Below, one piece after another: positions 1-10,704 of a stretch of 64,000 bases of DNA. The stretch comes from Halocaridina rubra. Its lineage: Eukaryota > Arthropoda > Malacostraca > Decapoda > Atyidae. Both the position numbers and the translations under genes were made by a program. The notes beneath the pieces were generated by a model that searched no databases, had not been told where the DNA came from, and was given only the letters and a program-made list of their open reading frames with translations. The DNA is taken from assembly GCA_037179515.1 (NCBI GenBank), contig JAXCGZ010001911.1:121001-185000 (forward strand). Reading direction: 5' to 3'. Numbering within the stretch: the first letter of the stretch is position 1; every line of letters begins with the position of its first letter.

Positions 1-318
1 GTCAGGGATGCAAATTTCACAGGCAAGGTCGTTCGTGTGTGGGTTGCTGAAGGTGAACCTTAGATACAATATTGCTGTGTCACTGACCTGGATTGCATAT
101 ACACAAGGGAAATGCCCCAGCTGTGGCATTGATTTGGCCTATGTACCCGGTCTTGCTGGGTTGTGTACTGAACCTAATTCCTATCTTTCAGGCCAGCCTC
201 TACCGTTAGGACATTATACAGTGGAACATCCCTCAGATGAAATCACAACAAGCCATTTCACTTGCAACTGCTGGTGCTGATGCCAGATATTAGAATGATA
301 AGACTCAGATAAATAGAA
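1..318. other. unassigned sequence
   Basis: No coding signature or repeat that I recognise. A 90-codon open frame near the start has no motif and its composition looks like chance. The decayed non-LTR fragment that follows may extend back into this stretch, but I cannot see conserved blocks before about position 319. Confidence 0.4.
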
Positions 319-665
319 TACAGAGGCTTATTACTTTTGAAGCTCAAGTTGCCCTGGGAGGAATAAGAAAATATGTCCACATCACACCAGCTATAAAAAC
401 ACTTGGGTGACTGCGGCAGAAAACAAGGTCGCCTATGCTATTTATGTTTTTGTATACAAAATTCTGAACCATCATTATCCTAGCTGGCTATTTAATTTCA
501 AAGCAGTCAGGGATATAAAGGGAACCAACACAAGACAAAGTAGTGAGCTCTTTATTCAGAGAATAAACACAGATGCAGGTTCAGAGATGATCACTATTAA
601 AGGGCCAACACTCTTGAACAATATCCCAGAACATCTTAAAAATTCATCCTCCTTTGCAGCTTAAA
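319..665 (+). pseudogene. C-terminal remnant of a non-LTR reverse transcriptase
   Basis: Two frames joined by a one-base shift near 405-407 give the tail typical of CR1/L2/Rex-type ORF2 proteins: an HITPAIKTLG block, then YKILNHHYPSWL, and finally GPTLLNNIPEHLKNSSSF just before the stop. In these families this region lies after the reverse transcriptase thumb, and the 'LWNSLPxxI...S...FK' type ending is the usual C-terminus. The catalytic fingers and palm are absent, so this is a 5'-truncated or eroded copy. The stop at 662-664 fits the natural end of the protein. It is not obviously one of the four families found elsewhere in the window. Confidence 0.6.
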
Positions 666-1110
666 AAGGCAAACTATATAGTTTTCTTTTGCACAAATAA
701 ATGCTGCTCAAACACTAATCAAACTTGATTTAATGCAATTTCCCTTAACACTAACCATTTTATATAAAAAAGATATCGCCTTCATTAATTTCTAAGTTAA
801 TAACCACTTATTCTCATTGTAAGGAATACATAGATGGCGATGATGCCCTTTATAATGATCCTGTATCGAATATTACTATTACTACTTTATTATTAACATT
901 AAATTGTTAAAATTTTTAATACAGTGTAATTATTGATATTATAATATTATACGTATCTGTTAACTCAAAGTAATCTTCAATTTAAAGGAAGTCTATAAGT
1001 TCAATTACATGTCTACTTATAAGTGTACTCTTAGTTTGGTAAAAGAATAGCAATTGCCAATTGTAAATGAATATTTGTTTGTTTGTAAGTTTGTTTGTTT
1101 GACTCCCGCT
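666..1110. other. AT-rich spacer, nothing recognised
   Basis: Strongly AT-rich sequence with short A/T tracts and a small GTTT-type repeat near 1075-1100. No open frame has protein-like features. An LTR for the gypsy-class element that follows would be expected about here, but I find no sequence repeated beyond 3.84 kb that would support one. Confidence 0.4.
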
Positions 1111-1189
1111 GTAATTAGTACCCGTAATGTGGAATGCAGAGAGTTTCCCCCTCCTTTACCAGATAATGCACCTCTAGAGCCACTAAATT

Positions 1190-2311
1190 CCTGTCCAGGC
1201 TTTGTAAAACTGCAGCAGGACTGCCCCTGCCTCAAGTGCTGGATGGATCAAGCCACCGAGGGAAGAACTTTTACGGTTCCCATGGGCATAACTAAGCTCT
1301 CAATAGAGCCATTTTCCAAGGTTGATATTGACTTAGTAGGTTCTATTAATCCTGCTTCGTCCACAGGGGAACAATTCCTCCTGGTATAGGTCGACAAGGT
1401 ACCTGGATGCAGTGCCGCTCTCGTCTATCATGACCAAAGCAGATGCTCAGGCCCTTTTTGAAACCTGCTCCAGGGTAGGCTTCCCTGAGCAGGTCACTTC
1501 TGACAATGGAAGTCAGTTTACAAGCAGGCACTTTGAGGCTTTCTGTAACCTCTTAGAGATGAAGTACATCCACACGAGTGCCTATCATGCCCAATCAAAT
1601 GGAGCATGTGAGTGCTATAATGGGACATTGAAGTGCTGTTTGTGCAAGTTAGTGGCAGATATAACTAGGCAGCGGGACAGGTATACTGCCACTGCAATTT
1701 TCTCTTTCAGAGACAAGCCCCATGACACTACTGGATACTCGCCTTTCAAGTTGATGTATGGTCATAAGGTCAGAGGTCCAGTGGAGTTCTTGGCAGAATG
1801 ATGGGACTCATATACCATCAAGGACAATGATAGGGACGTCCATGAGTATATTTTGAAGTTTTCGTCTCACCTTGAAAAGTCCTTGAATGCTGCATAATTA
1901 ACCTTTAAGGGTCACCAGCAAACTGCCAAGCTACTCTTTGACAAGCGTGCCTTGCATCGCTACCTGACACCTGGAGATAGAACACTGTTGCTTCTTCAAG
2001 CAGATACTTGCAACCTAATGCTACCCTGGAAAGGACCATACAATATGGTGCACAGTGTGAACCCCGACCATTACATGTTAAATGTTGATGGCATTAACCG
2101 GAAATACCACATTAACCAGCTGAAGCTGTATCGTGAGGACACGGAGGCCCACAGGGGTTCTGCGCTGTCACTTTCAGCAACCCATATAGGCGCACCTAGC
2201 AGCACCATTACCTCCGAGGCTGCACCAACACAGCTGCCTCATTCTAGCCACCTCTTACCTTCTATATTGGAGTACTCCACCCTTGAGGTAGAGACGGACT
2301 TACGGGAGTGA
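1190..2311 (+). pseudogene. integrase domain of the Gmr1-like pol
   Basis: Retroviral-type integrase that would insert the element cDNA. Visible parts: CC pair of the zinc finger (CPCLKC), first catalytic Asp in VDIDLVG (about 1322-1342), second in TSDNGSQF (about 1498-1521), and the Glu in NGACECYNGTLK (about 1600-1635), where the usual ER after the Gly is replaced by an ECY context. The C-terminal module (about 1970-2145) has GDRTLLLL, the GPY-like WKGPYNMV block and YHINQLKLYRED. A frameshift near 1389 separates the first Asp from the second, and stops occur at about 1799-1801 and 1895. After 2145 comes a Ser/Thr/Pro-rich linker leading to the RT in the same frame. Confidence 0.75.
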
Positions 2312-2439
2312 AGTTTTATGGAAGAAGCCCTTATGGCTGCAGCAACCACCCTCCCAATGGAAGATGTAACCATACGTTTTGATGATGGTAAGGATCCTGC
2401 CATTCCCACACACCAAAAGGAAAGTGTGAATGATTGCAA

Positions 2440-3400
2440 TATTAACTCCAGACTACAACCTAGTAAACGGAAACATCTGAACGAGATATTAGAGGATTGC
2501 AAAAATGTTTCCAACAACCTCCCAGGTGTTACCACTACCCTCGCGCATCATGTCAGATTGACTGACCCGGAGCCATTTAGGCATTCCTATTGCCTTCCCC
2601 ACCAGCTGTCCATATAGCTGTAGGAACATCTTGACACTTTGGTCCGCTTTGGAATAGTTGAAAAGAGCAGTTCGCCTTGGTGTTCACTGTAACCAGATGT
2701 GCGTAATCGAGATGGCAGTCACAGGCTCTGCCTCAACTGTTGTAAGCTTAATTCCCGTACAATCTTTGATGGAAAGCTTATTGCCGATGCAGAGTATACT
2801 TTCTTATTACTCTCCCGAGCCTGCTAATTATCCTAACTGGATATGGCCAGTGGATTTTGGCAAGTCCCGCTGAGCTAGACTACTTAGCCTCTAACAGCTT
2901 TTTTGAAAAGATACAGTCTGTACCAGTTCAGGGTCATGCCTTTTGGTATGATGAATGCCCCTAGCTGCTTCAGCAGCTCATGAGGACAGTATTGCAGGAC
3001 CGTGACAATGTTTCATGCATTATAGATGACATCCTGGTGCATTCTCAGGATTGGTCATCGCATCTCACTACTTTTCGCAGAGTTCTTTCTCATCTTAAAC
3101 AGCATGGACTTCATTTAAAGCCTTCCATATGAGAGATTGGTTTAACACACTTGCAGTATCTCGGCCACTTGATTGGAGAAGGGCTATGTCCCCTTTACAG
3201 GACAAGGTGCAAGCTATTAAGGATATGGAGAAACCTGCTACTGACACTCAACTGAGATCGTTCCTTGGTAGTGTCGGCTACTACCAATGATTCATTCCAC
3301 ACATTAATGCTATCGCTGCCCCTTTGCAGCAAATTATCTTCTCCACGTGAGGTAAAACCTCCCCTGTCCAATGGACAGATGAGGCGGAGAGAGCATTTTT
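2440..3400 (+). pseudogene. reverse transcriptase domain of the Gmr1-like pol
   Basis: N-terminal block PGVTTTLAHHVRLTD...PFRHSYCLP (about 2520-2605) matches the PGxT...H.I.L entry region of Ty3/gypsy RT. It is followed by FGIVEKSSSPW (about 2650), a degraded DMASGFWQV palm segment (about 2842-2868), FRVMPFGMMNAPSCF (about 2928-2972) and IIDDILVHSQDWSSHL (about 3018-3065), where the DD pair of the active site is intact. HLQYLGHLIGEGL (about 3150-3190) is the thumb and connection. At least four frame changes or stops are needed to read across it. It lies directly downstream of the integrase, the key oddity of this element. Confidence 0.75.
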
Positions 3401-3404
3401 CAAC

Positions 3405-3840
3405 CTCCGAGAAGCATTGGTGGGTGAGCCAGTATTACAACTGGTAAACCCTGATTTTCCCTTTATTTTGCAGACCGACGCCTCCACGGTGCCTGGGCAC
3501 CGTGCTCTTGCAAGCTCGATCAGACAACTCAGCAGAAGTAGCTTCAGTGCGATATGCAAGCCGCAGGCTTTGCCCTGCAGAGCGGAATTAATCCTCCTTG
3601 GAGAAGGAAGCTCTGGCCTCATATTGGGCCATGAAGAAATTTGAAGGCCATCTGTATGGCTGACATTTTACACTCAGAACAGACCACCATCCTCTCCTAT
3701 ATTTACAGACTGTAGAGAGCTGAATCCTTGCCTGATAGGGTGAGCACTTTACATGAATCTTTTCAAATTCACTGCCCAACATGTTGATGGAAAGGACAAT
3801 GACCATGCTGATCTACTAAGTCAACGGTCGTTACCCTGAA
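3405..3840 (+). pseudogene. RNase H domain of the Gmr1-like pol
   Basis: Block LVNPDFPFILQTDAS (about 3440-3485) is the first RNase H strand with its catalytic Asp. An EEALASYWAMKKFEGHLYG-like block follows (about 3605-3660), then TLRTDHHPLLYLQT (about 3670-3710) and a final HVDGKDNDHADLLSQ-like segment (about 3780-3825) ending in a stop. This closing motif is normally followed by an integrase zinc finger in gypsy pol; here the frame ends instead, consistent with the integrase having been placed upstream. Frameshifts are frequent. Confidence 0.65.
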
Positions 3841-4623
3841 ATGAGGAAGCTGGTGCTGCTAGCCTCAGGTTGATTAGTCTGTAAAGATTACTTCTCTGAT
3901 GTGTTGCATATTTTTGTTTATCTTTTATGTCTTTAATACTGTACTTGTTTATTTTAGCTTACTAATGCATTTCAAATTGTATGTGTAAAATGGGTTTTAC
4001 TAAGTTTTCTTTAGGTTAGTGTGTTTATGCACTCTTGTGGAATGTATCCACATGTATTAACATTAATGAGAATGGAAGATGAAAAAGAAGATGAAAAATA
4101 TTTCCTTGATTGTAGTTTTATATTTCCCTTTGTGGGACTCTGACAGCCAGAACATGGCGGAACTTTTAGCTTAGTGTTGAATAACTGAAGCTGTTTTAAA
4201 TCCAGTTGCCACTGTTAACGGCGACTTGTTAAAATTTTCCTTTTATGTATATTGTGTTCTTTCTTGTATAGTAGTTTATTGCCTAGTTGCATGTGAAGAA
4301 TTGTTAAAGTTAAATACTGATATTCTCTGATATTTAATTGTGATTTTAATTTTCTTGAAATTTGAGTGTGATCACATTCCTTTTATGTTTTGCATGTCAT
4401 TTAATATTTTATTTTTTTAATTAGAATTGTTCATTTTACTGATATTATGATACGTTCCAGTGTTGGATCCCATTTTATTTTTCATTCGTCCTTTTCCCTT
4501 GGAAGGATCTCTCATTCCTCATAATAACACTGACGTCACCGTAACTTCCTCTGTTCTTTTTTTTATTTTTTTTGCCCTCTGTAGTAGAATTTTGTTAATT
4601 TAGTATTCTCTAGAAAGGACCTT
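3841..4623. other. unassigned AT-rich stretch after the Gmr1-like pol
   Basis: No coding signal. An A/G-rich run with GAAGATGAAAAAGAAGATG (about 4075-4095) could be a polypurine tract, and a 3' LTR would be expected after it, possibly from about 4130. I see no second copy of this sequence in the window, so no LTR can be claimed. The stretch ends where LTR-like copy A begins. Confidence 0.35.
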
Positions 4624-6804
4624 TGTGACAGAGTGTTTTGCTAAAAGTCACCAGAGGCTGTGGTAGATGCCTTATTAGATAATTTAGCAACTATTAAGTG
4701 TCTTTTATTCTTACTAAAATAATTCGCACTCCTTGCCTTTTGCAGATTATGATTATTTGCAATTTATATTTCAGTTTATAGCTAATTCTAAATATGTCTT
4801 ATTTATTATTCTTGTGCGTGTAGAAAGCATGATCCCAATTTAAAAATCTCCATTCTATTTCTCTGTTTTCTGCCTTTTTTTTCGCGTGAACAGTACTATA
4901 ATTTTAGTAAGCCTGTTAGATATGTCGTTTACGCAATTTTCTTATTATAAAATTGCATTGCTGATAAATATTAAGTTAAAAAAATTGCTCTTGCTAATAA
5001 TTTTGTTGTAAATTTGACCATGCCGATATGTCATTAGCCTGTCTAGATACATATTCAATAGTTTTTTTATTATTTTCATAGCTAAAATTCCGTCTCCTGC
5101 AATGCAAAGAACGCTCCAGAGATTGTTCGCCAGTAACCTATTTTACCCATAATAATTCTAGTTTTTTTTTGCTTCTGCATATTGCACCTAAAATACTGTC
5201 TCTCCCTTGCATTTCTGCCATATTTGCCTGCCAGGGACTACCACTACAGTAGTCCTCTAATATTATATGAACAAATTACTGTTCTAAATTTAGATGCTAC
5301 AGGGGGCCGAATTGTGACGTTACCAAGAGTGACGCTGAATTGTCCGCAATTGATGGCCAAACATCCCAGAGGCAAGATCTCGCCTTAACAGTCAAGCTTA
5401 CTTCAACCCTTATTTATGTGGCGTCTTCACAAGAATTCATCTGGCACAAACAAGGTGAGAGATAGTGTATGATAAAGCTCATTGGTCAAGTAAATTGGGA
5501 ATTCGAAAAACTGGTTAACTATGTTACTGGTCAAATCCTTTACTGGTCAAATCCTACAAAATTTTTCTCAGATTCCATTCCCATACAAAGCGAACTTTTG
5601 TAGCTTACCTAACTGGAATCTCATTTGCTAAGCTTAATTCCTTGACCGGATAATTGCTGCCGATATACATTGATAAGAAATTTCTTTCCTTGAATGTGCC
5701 AAAATAAAATCTCATCCTCAGAAGATTGTTTATTCCCATGTAAAAATCTCTCCCTTTTTCCTAATGAATTCTAATTTCATTTCACCCCTTTCTATAATCA
5801 TAAATAGTGTTTTACATCAAAACTCGTAAATAAAGTGATTTACTATATAAATTGCAAATAATTAATCATTAAACTAAAGTGTTTTATGCAATAAACCGCA
5901 AATGTAATTTTACCCTGTTGGCTTTGCAAATGTTTTTGTTAATCACAATTTAATGAACGCATACAGTATTTATCTTGTGGATTCTTCATATGTTGGGAAT
6001 AAAGTGTTTGAGTTATAAGTTGCAAATACTTCAAAAGGTGGTTTTGCCCATTTTGCACTACAAATATTTCTCAGTAACCAAAATTGAATGAATGCATATT
6101 TATCTAGTAGATTCTCACTTTATTGTAAATAAAGTATTTTGCAATATAAAATGTAAATAATTAATAAGTGATTTTGTCCAATTGGCATTGCAAACTTTTG
6201 TGGTTGCCTACAATTTAATGAAATACATACTGTATTTGTCTCGCTTATTCTTAATTTATTGTGAATAAATTGTTTTACGCTAATGTTGGCAAATAATTAA
6301 CGGTTTTGTATGCTCTTATGGTAGCGTAAATATTTCTGGTTAGCAGTGACTAACCAATATATTTTCATCCAGTAGGATAATATTGGAAACTCATTATTTG
6401 TGTGCTCGTGCCTTCAGTTTACCCATTATTAACGTTGTGTCGTTTCTGCTTCTGCAATTGCAGTGGCCTCTATTCTACTTTGGCTGTGTGACAGAGGTGA
6501 TCATCAAGTTGAGGTCAAAGTCTTGGCATCCATCTGTGGTGCCAGGAATCGAAATCGTGCTCACCATCTTCGGAATTCAAGGCAGCATTCCATAAATTTA
6601 GATTTTAAATTTGTTCCAACTTTCCAAAATTTAATTCAATTCTTTTTTATGATGTGCCATTGCATTACCAAAATTAAAGGAAAGTAGAATTCTGAGTTTC
6701 ATTGAAGCGAGTAGTGGTTGTATGGGAATATCTGTCCTGTCTGTTTGAGAGCTCTTAATTGACTTCAGTACTTAGTAAAACAGAAACTTAACAACCTTCC
6801 CACA
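4624..6804 (+). repeat. L1 long terminal repeat, copy A (about 2.18 kb)
   Basis: Starts TGTGACAGAG, as does copy D at 28,324, and ends CCTTCCCACA. Copies B (6,815-8,602 plus 13,775-13,908), C (minus, 16,012-17,570) and D (28,324-30,610) align along most of their length, with shared landmarks such as GCAGATTATGATTATTTGC near the 5' end and TTTCCAAAATTTAATTCA near the 3' end. The TG...CA ends, plus the primer binding site next to copy C, are why I call it an LTR rather than an unclassified interspersed repeat. No primer binding site follows copy A and I see no clear target duplication, so here it behaves as a solo or rearranged LTR. It has no convincing open frame. Confidence 0.6.
5872..6385 (+). 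repeat. degenerate ~130-bp tandem repeats inside LTR copy A
   Basis: About four imperfect units of 125-137 bp. Each has an AATAAAGTGTTTTA-like block, then TTGCAAATAATTAAT, a TTTTGCCC...GGCATTGCAAA block, an ACAATTTAATGAATACATA block and a CTGATTCTTCATTTATTGTG-like end. The same array is visible in copy D (about 29,500-30,010) and, shortened, in copy B (about 7,960-8,270). Each unit carries AATAAA motifs that could act in polyadenylation, but function is not shown. Confidence 0.7.
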
Positions 6805-6814
6805 TATTTCTTTA

Positions 6815-8602
6815 ATAATTAGTTATTGAACAATTATTTTAACCCAGTTTTTCTTTTCTTCATAAAGAAATAAAACAACACTTCTCTCATTTTGCAGATT
6901 ATGATTATTTGCAAGTCATATTTTTAAAATCTAACTAATTTTGAATATATATCTTATTTAAAATTCCTGTATGTGTAGAAAGCATGCCCTATCCAGATAT
7001 ATAAATCTCCCTCCTATTTCTCTGCTCTCTGCTTTTGTCTCATGTATGATGCCATAATCCTAGTGAGTCTGTTATATACGTTGTTTACACAATTTTCTTA
7101 AAATTAAATTGATCCTTCTGATAAATTTTTTTATATTATAGAAATTACTCTTGCTGATAAATTTTGTTATAAATTTGACCATGCTGATATGTCTTTAGCC
7201 TGTCTATATGCACTTCAGTAGCTTCTTTACTATTTGAATATTAATATTCCTTCTCCTGCAATGCGAAAAATGCTCTACAGATATCGACCAGTAACCTATT
7301 TTGCCCATTATTACTTCTCGTTTCCTTTGTGTGCTTCCTCTTGTTGCACCAAAAATACTGTCTCTCCCTTGCATCTCTGCCATAATTGCTTTCCTTGGAC
7401 CACCACTATAGTAATCCCTCGAAATAAATTAGGAACAAATTACTATTCTTGAAAATTCCTACAGGCTTGCCGAATGATGACGTCACCAAGATTGATGTTT
7501 GATCTCTCGCAATTGCTGGCCAAACATCAAAGAGGCAAGATCTCCCCTCAGCAGTCACACTTACTCCAGACTTCTTATACGTGGCAGTAATATTAAGGGT
7601 TTCTTCACAGGAATTCATCTGGCACAAACAAAGTGAAAGATAGTGTATGGTAAAGCTTGTTGATTAAGCAAGCTGGAAAATCGAGAAATTTTGTATTTAA
7701 TGTCACAGGTCAAATCCGTTACTGGTCATATCCAAAGTAATTCTTCTCAGTTCCATTCCCATATACATGCACTTTTGTAGATTACCTAACTGGAATCTCA
7801 TTTGCCAGATTTATTTCCTGGACATAGATATAATTGCTGATATACACTGATAAGAGATATCTTTCATTGAAGGTGTCTAGGTAAAGTTTTGCCCTCAAAA
7901 GATTGCTCATTACCACATCCCTTCTGCTATTGAATTCCAATTTCCTTTCACCCCTTTTCTTTCACCATAAATAAAGTGTTTTACGTCAATACTCGTAAAT
8001 AAAGTGCTTTATGTCAAAGCTAGTAAATAAAGTAGTTACGCTATAAATTGCAAATAATCAAAATTTTTTTGGCCCTTATGGCAGCGTAAACATTTCTTGT
8101 CAACCGCAGTTTAAATAATACATACTTATCTCATAGATTCTTCAATTTTTTTGTGAATAAAGCATTTTACGCTAATGCTGGCAAATAATGATTAAGTTTA
8201 TGTCCTTATGGTAGCGTAAATATTTGTTGGTAACTGTGATTAATGAAATTTTCTTTTTATAGTAAAATTATATTTGAAACTCATAAATGTGTGTACGTGC
8301 CTTCAGTTTTCCCATTATTAACGGTGTGTTGTTCATGTTTCTGCAATTGCAGTGTCCTCTATTCTCTTCTGTCTCTGTGACAAATATAATCTTTGAGTTG
8401 AGGCTAAAGTCTTGGTATCCGTCTGTGGTGCCGGGAATTGAAATCTTGCTCACCATCTCTGGGATTCGAGGCTGCATTTCATAATTTCAAATTTTTTAAA
8501 TATTTTTCAGTTTTCCAAAATTAATTCAGTTTGTTTTATTTGTCCTTGCATTTCCAAAATTAAAAGAAAGTTGAATTCTGAGCTTCATTGATTGAGTGTG
8601 GT
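6815..8602 (+). repeat. L1 long terminal repeat, copy B, left part
   Basis: Begins within about 10-60 bp of the end of copy A and lacks only the first ~50 bp of the LTR (no TGTGACAGAG). It runs through the GCAGATTATGATTATTTGC landmark (about 6,895) to GAGCTTCATTGATTGAG at 8,580-8,596, where the Jockey-like element interrupts it. The LTR resumes at 13,775. Its internal ~130-bp repeat array has fewer units than copies A and D. Being head to tail with copy A with no internal region between, it gives an LTR-LTR arrangement. Confidence 0.6.
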
Positions 8603-9177
8603 TCACTAACACTGAATGCACACTGTGACTGTCATATTTGACACTGCATTTCCATTGGCAGAGTTCACATGGTCACTGCATTAGACTGCAGAGGACAGCC
8701 TGAAACTTGTTTGACTACAGCCACGTCTGTCATCAGCCCTGCAAACTTACAGACCCTCTCTCTAATAACACCTTTTAATCCTTACCTTACTGGCTGCGAC
8801 TACCCCGTTTTTATCTGCTGGGTGGTTGTAGCTTCTGCATTGAGCTTGCTGTGAGCTACGGGCAGGTGTTGCTGGTAGGTTAAGCCAGCAGCACAGAGGG
8901 GAGAACTCCGCCCCTGGTTATTTAACACCGTCCACTGTCCCTATACATCGCAGTAACCGCCTTGAGTATCCTATCCTCTCCCCACCCAATCCTACAAGCA
9001 CGAAATCTAGCTGTTTTTTTTAATTGCCCAATTAAAGTAATTATCATCACTCATAAAGATACATCTTGCAGTCATTTTTTTTACTTAAAATCTTGCATTA
9101 GTTTGTCACCAATAAACATATAACTCAATCATAAACCATAATATCTAAGATCTTGCTGTTTTTGTTATGCTTTAATA
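8603..9177 (+). other. NL1 5' untranslated leader
   Basis: Sequence between the broken LTR and the ORF1 start codon. It is richer in G+C than the surrounding LTR and has no open frame with recognisable content. Jockey-type elements carry internal promoters at their 5' end, so promoter activity is expected here from family knowledge, but I cannot point to specific promoter elements. Confidence 0.45.
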
Positions 9178-10591
9178 ATGGGTAGAGCTCGAATCAGGGA
9201 CCGTGATCCCCACAGGGATCCTGCTAGGCGCAGAAATGACATATTCAAATGTCTTGCCCAAAGCAACATTGTTGTTTTTAAGGTCATAAACATCCAAACT
9301 GGATTTATTCTTGTCCTTGCCGACGAGAACCTAGAGAAACTTAACTCACCTGAAGTTTCTGACATCTTTGACAATGAAAGATTTGAAATAACTATGCCCC
9401 CTGAATTTAATGCCCAAAGAACTGTAGTAATCCTTGGCATTGACCAGTATATTACCTCTCATAGGGATGAAGAAATCATTGCAGAAATAGAAAAACATAA
9501 CCAGGGAACTAAAGTAGTCAGTAATTAGAATCCCTAATAATAAATATCTCTTAAAGATACGCTTCCAAAACATCAGCATGGCCAACAAAATAAAAGCTCA
9601 GGGACTCCTTCTTTTTAACATTAGGATAAACGAAAGTAACATTGAGGAGGAAATTTTCATTCAAATTAACACATGCATGAAGTGCTATTCTTTTGAGCAC
9701 TCTACCAAAGAGTGCAAGAAAGAAACCACCATTTGCTCTGAATGTGCCCAAGAAGGCCATAGGTGGAATGAAAATAAATGCACGACCAGAGTTAAGAAAT
9801 GCATTAACTGCTCAGGTGAGCACTCCACTCTAGCTGCAGGGTGTCCATAAAGGAAGAAAGGGAAAAAATATAAACTAGCAGAAATTAGGCAAGCTAAAAA
9901 AACACCCAAACCTTCATTTGCTGAAATGATAGGTGCAGCTAAACCCCATAGCTCCTCAGACAGACAATTAAAACCTGAACTTAGTTTCCCCATAAATGCA
10001 GAAAAAATTACCACTGTCATAATAAGTTCCATGGTATATGGCCAGATGATGGATTCCATCAACCCAGGGTCATTTGAGGCCAAAGTCAATGAAAAATACG
10101 AACTCAATGGCATGCCAAAGATTACTCTTCCAAAAAGTATCCCCCAAAACTCCAACATAACTGTAACAAAAGAACCAGCAGCTGCTTCTGTGCTAGAAGC
10201 AACAGTAGTAGAGACAGAAGAAAAAATGGATGAAGATACTTCATCTCAGCCCATAAAAAAGCGTCCAAATCAGTCCCCACTAGGAGCAGTCTCCAAACGT
10301 ACGACAACTGAAAAAAAGAAAATGTCCAAACATAGTACAGATCAGCAAAAGTATGAAGGGTCAGCTATGAAACAGAAAGAGAGAATTGAACTTAGAAAAG
10401 ACCTTAACTTTAAAATAGTAGGAAAACTTGATGAACAATTACCCTCCGATATAAATGTAGAAGTCATTAGAGATACTTTACTTAACACCAATAAACATAA
10501 ATATATTTACCATAATGGCAATTACAAGCCTCATGAAGTCCACCTTTTCCTAGAACATAATAAAATCGATCTTACTGACATCAGAATTTAA
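9178..10591 (+). pseudogene. NL1 ORF1, gag-like nucleic-acid binding protein
   Basis: Starts MGRARIRDRDPHRDPARRR, a basic N-terminus. A conserved RNA-binding region follows, then three CCHC-type zinc knuckles at about 9,688-9,847 (CMKCYSFEHSTKEC, CSECAQEGHRWNENKC, CINCSGEHSTLAAGC). The C-terminal part is charged and Lys-rich. One frameshift near 9,515-9,525 and one in-frame TAA at about 9,848 interrupt it; otherwise the frame continues to 10,591. In Jockey-type elements ORF1p coats the RNA to form the ribonucleoprotein used in target-primed reverse transcription. The start is chosen because it is the first Met of the frame and lies about 0.57 kb inside the element. Confidence 0.7.
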
Positions 10592-10704
10592 TACTTAGAA
10601 AGAAATCACTATAATTCATTAGACCAAGGACTATCTAAGAGAGCAGAGTCCTCCTCAAACTTAAATAATTAACTCATCCTTTATATATTTTTACTACATT
10701 CAAT

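Larger units (their letters stand above)
1115..3840 (+). mobile_element. Ty3/gypsy-class retrotransposon remnant with INT-RT-RNase H order (Gmr1-like)
   Basis: Reading along the plus strand the domains are: end of an integrase zinc finger (CPCLKC, about 1228-1245), integrase core, integrase C-terminal GPY/F-like region (to about 2145), start of reverse transcriptase (about 2470), RT palm with IIDDILV, and RNase H ending at about 3835 with a stop soon after. No integrase follows RNase H. In normal Ty3/gypsy pol the integrase is last; the Gmr1-like group is known for having it first, as in Ty1/copia. The integrase core, its C-terminal part and the first RT block share one frame, which argues against a chance rearrangement. 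Several stops and frameshifts show that the copy is dead. LTRs were not identified. Confidence 0.7.

Noticed and set aside
6520..6600. GGAATCGAAATCGTGCTCACC in the long LTR looks like a reversed tRNA B box
   Set aside because: No A box at the right spacing, and the other LTR copies change the key bases; treated as ordinary LTR sequence.
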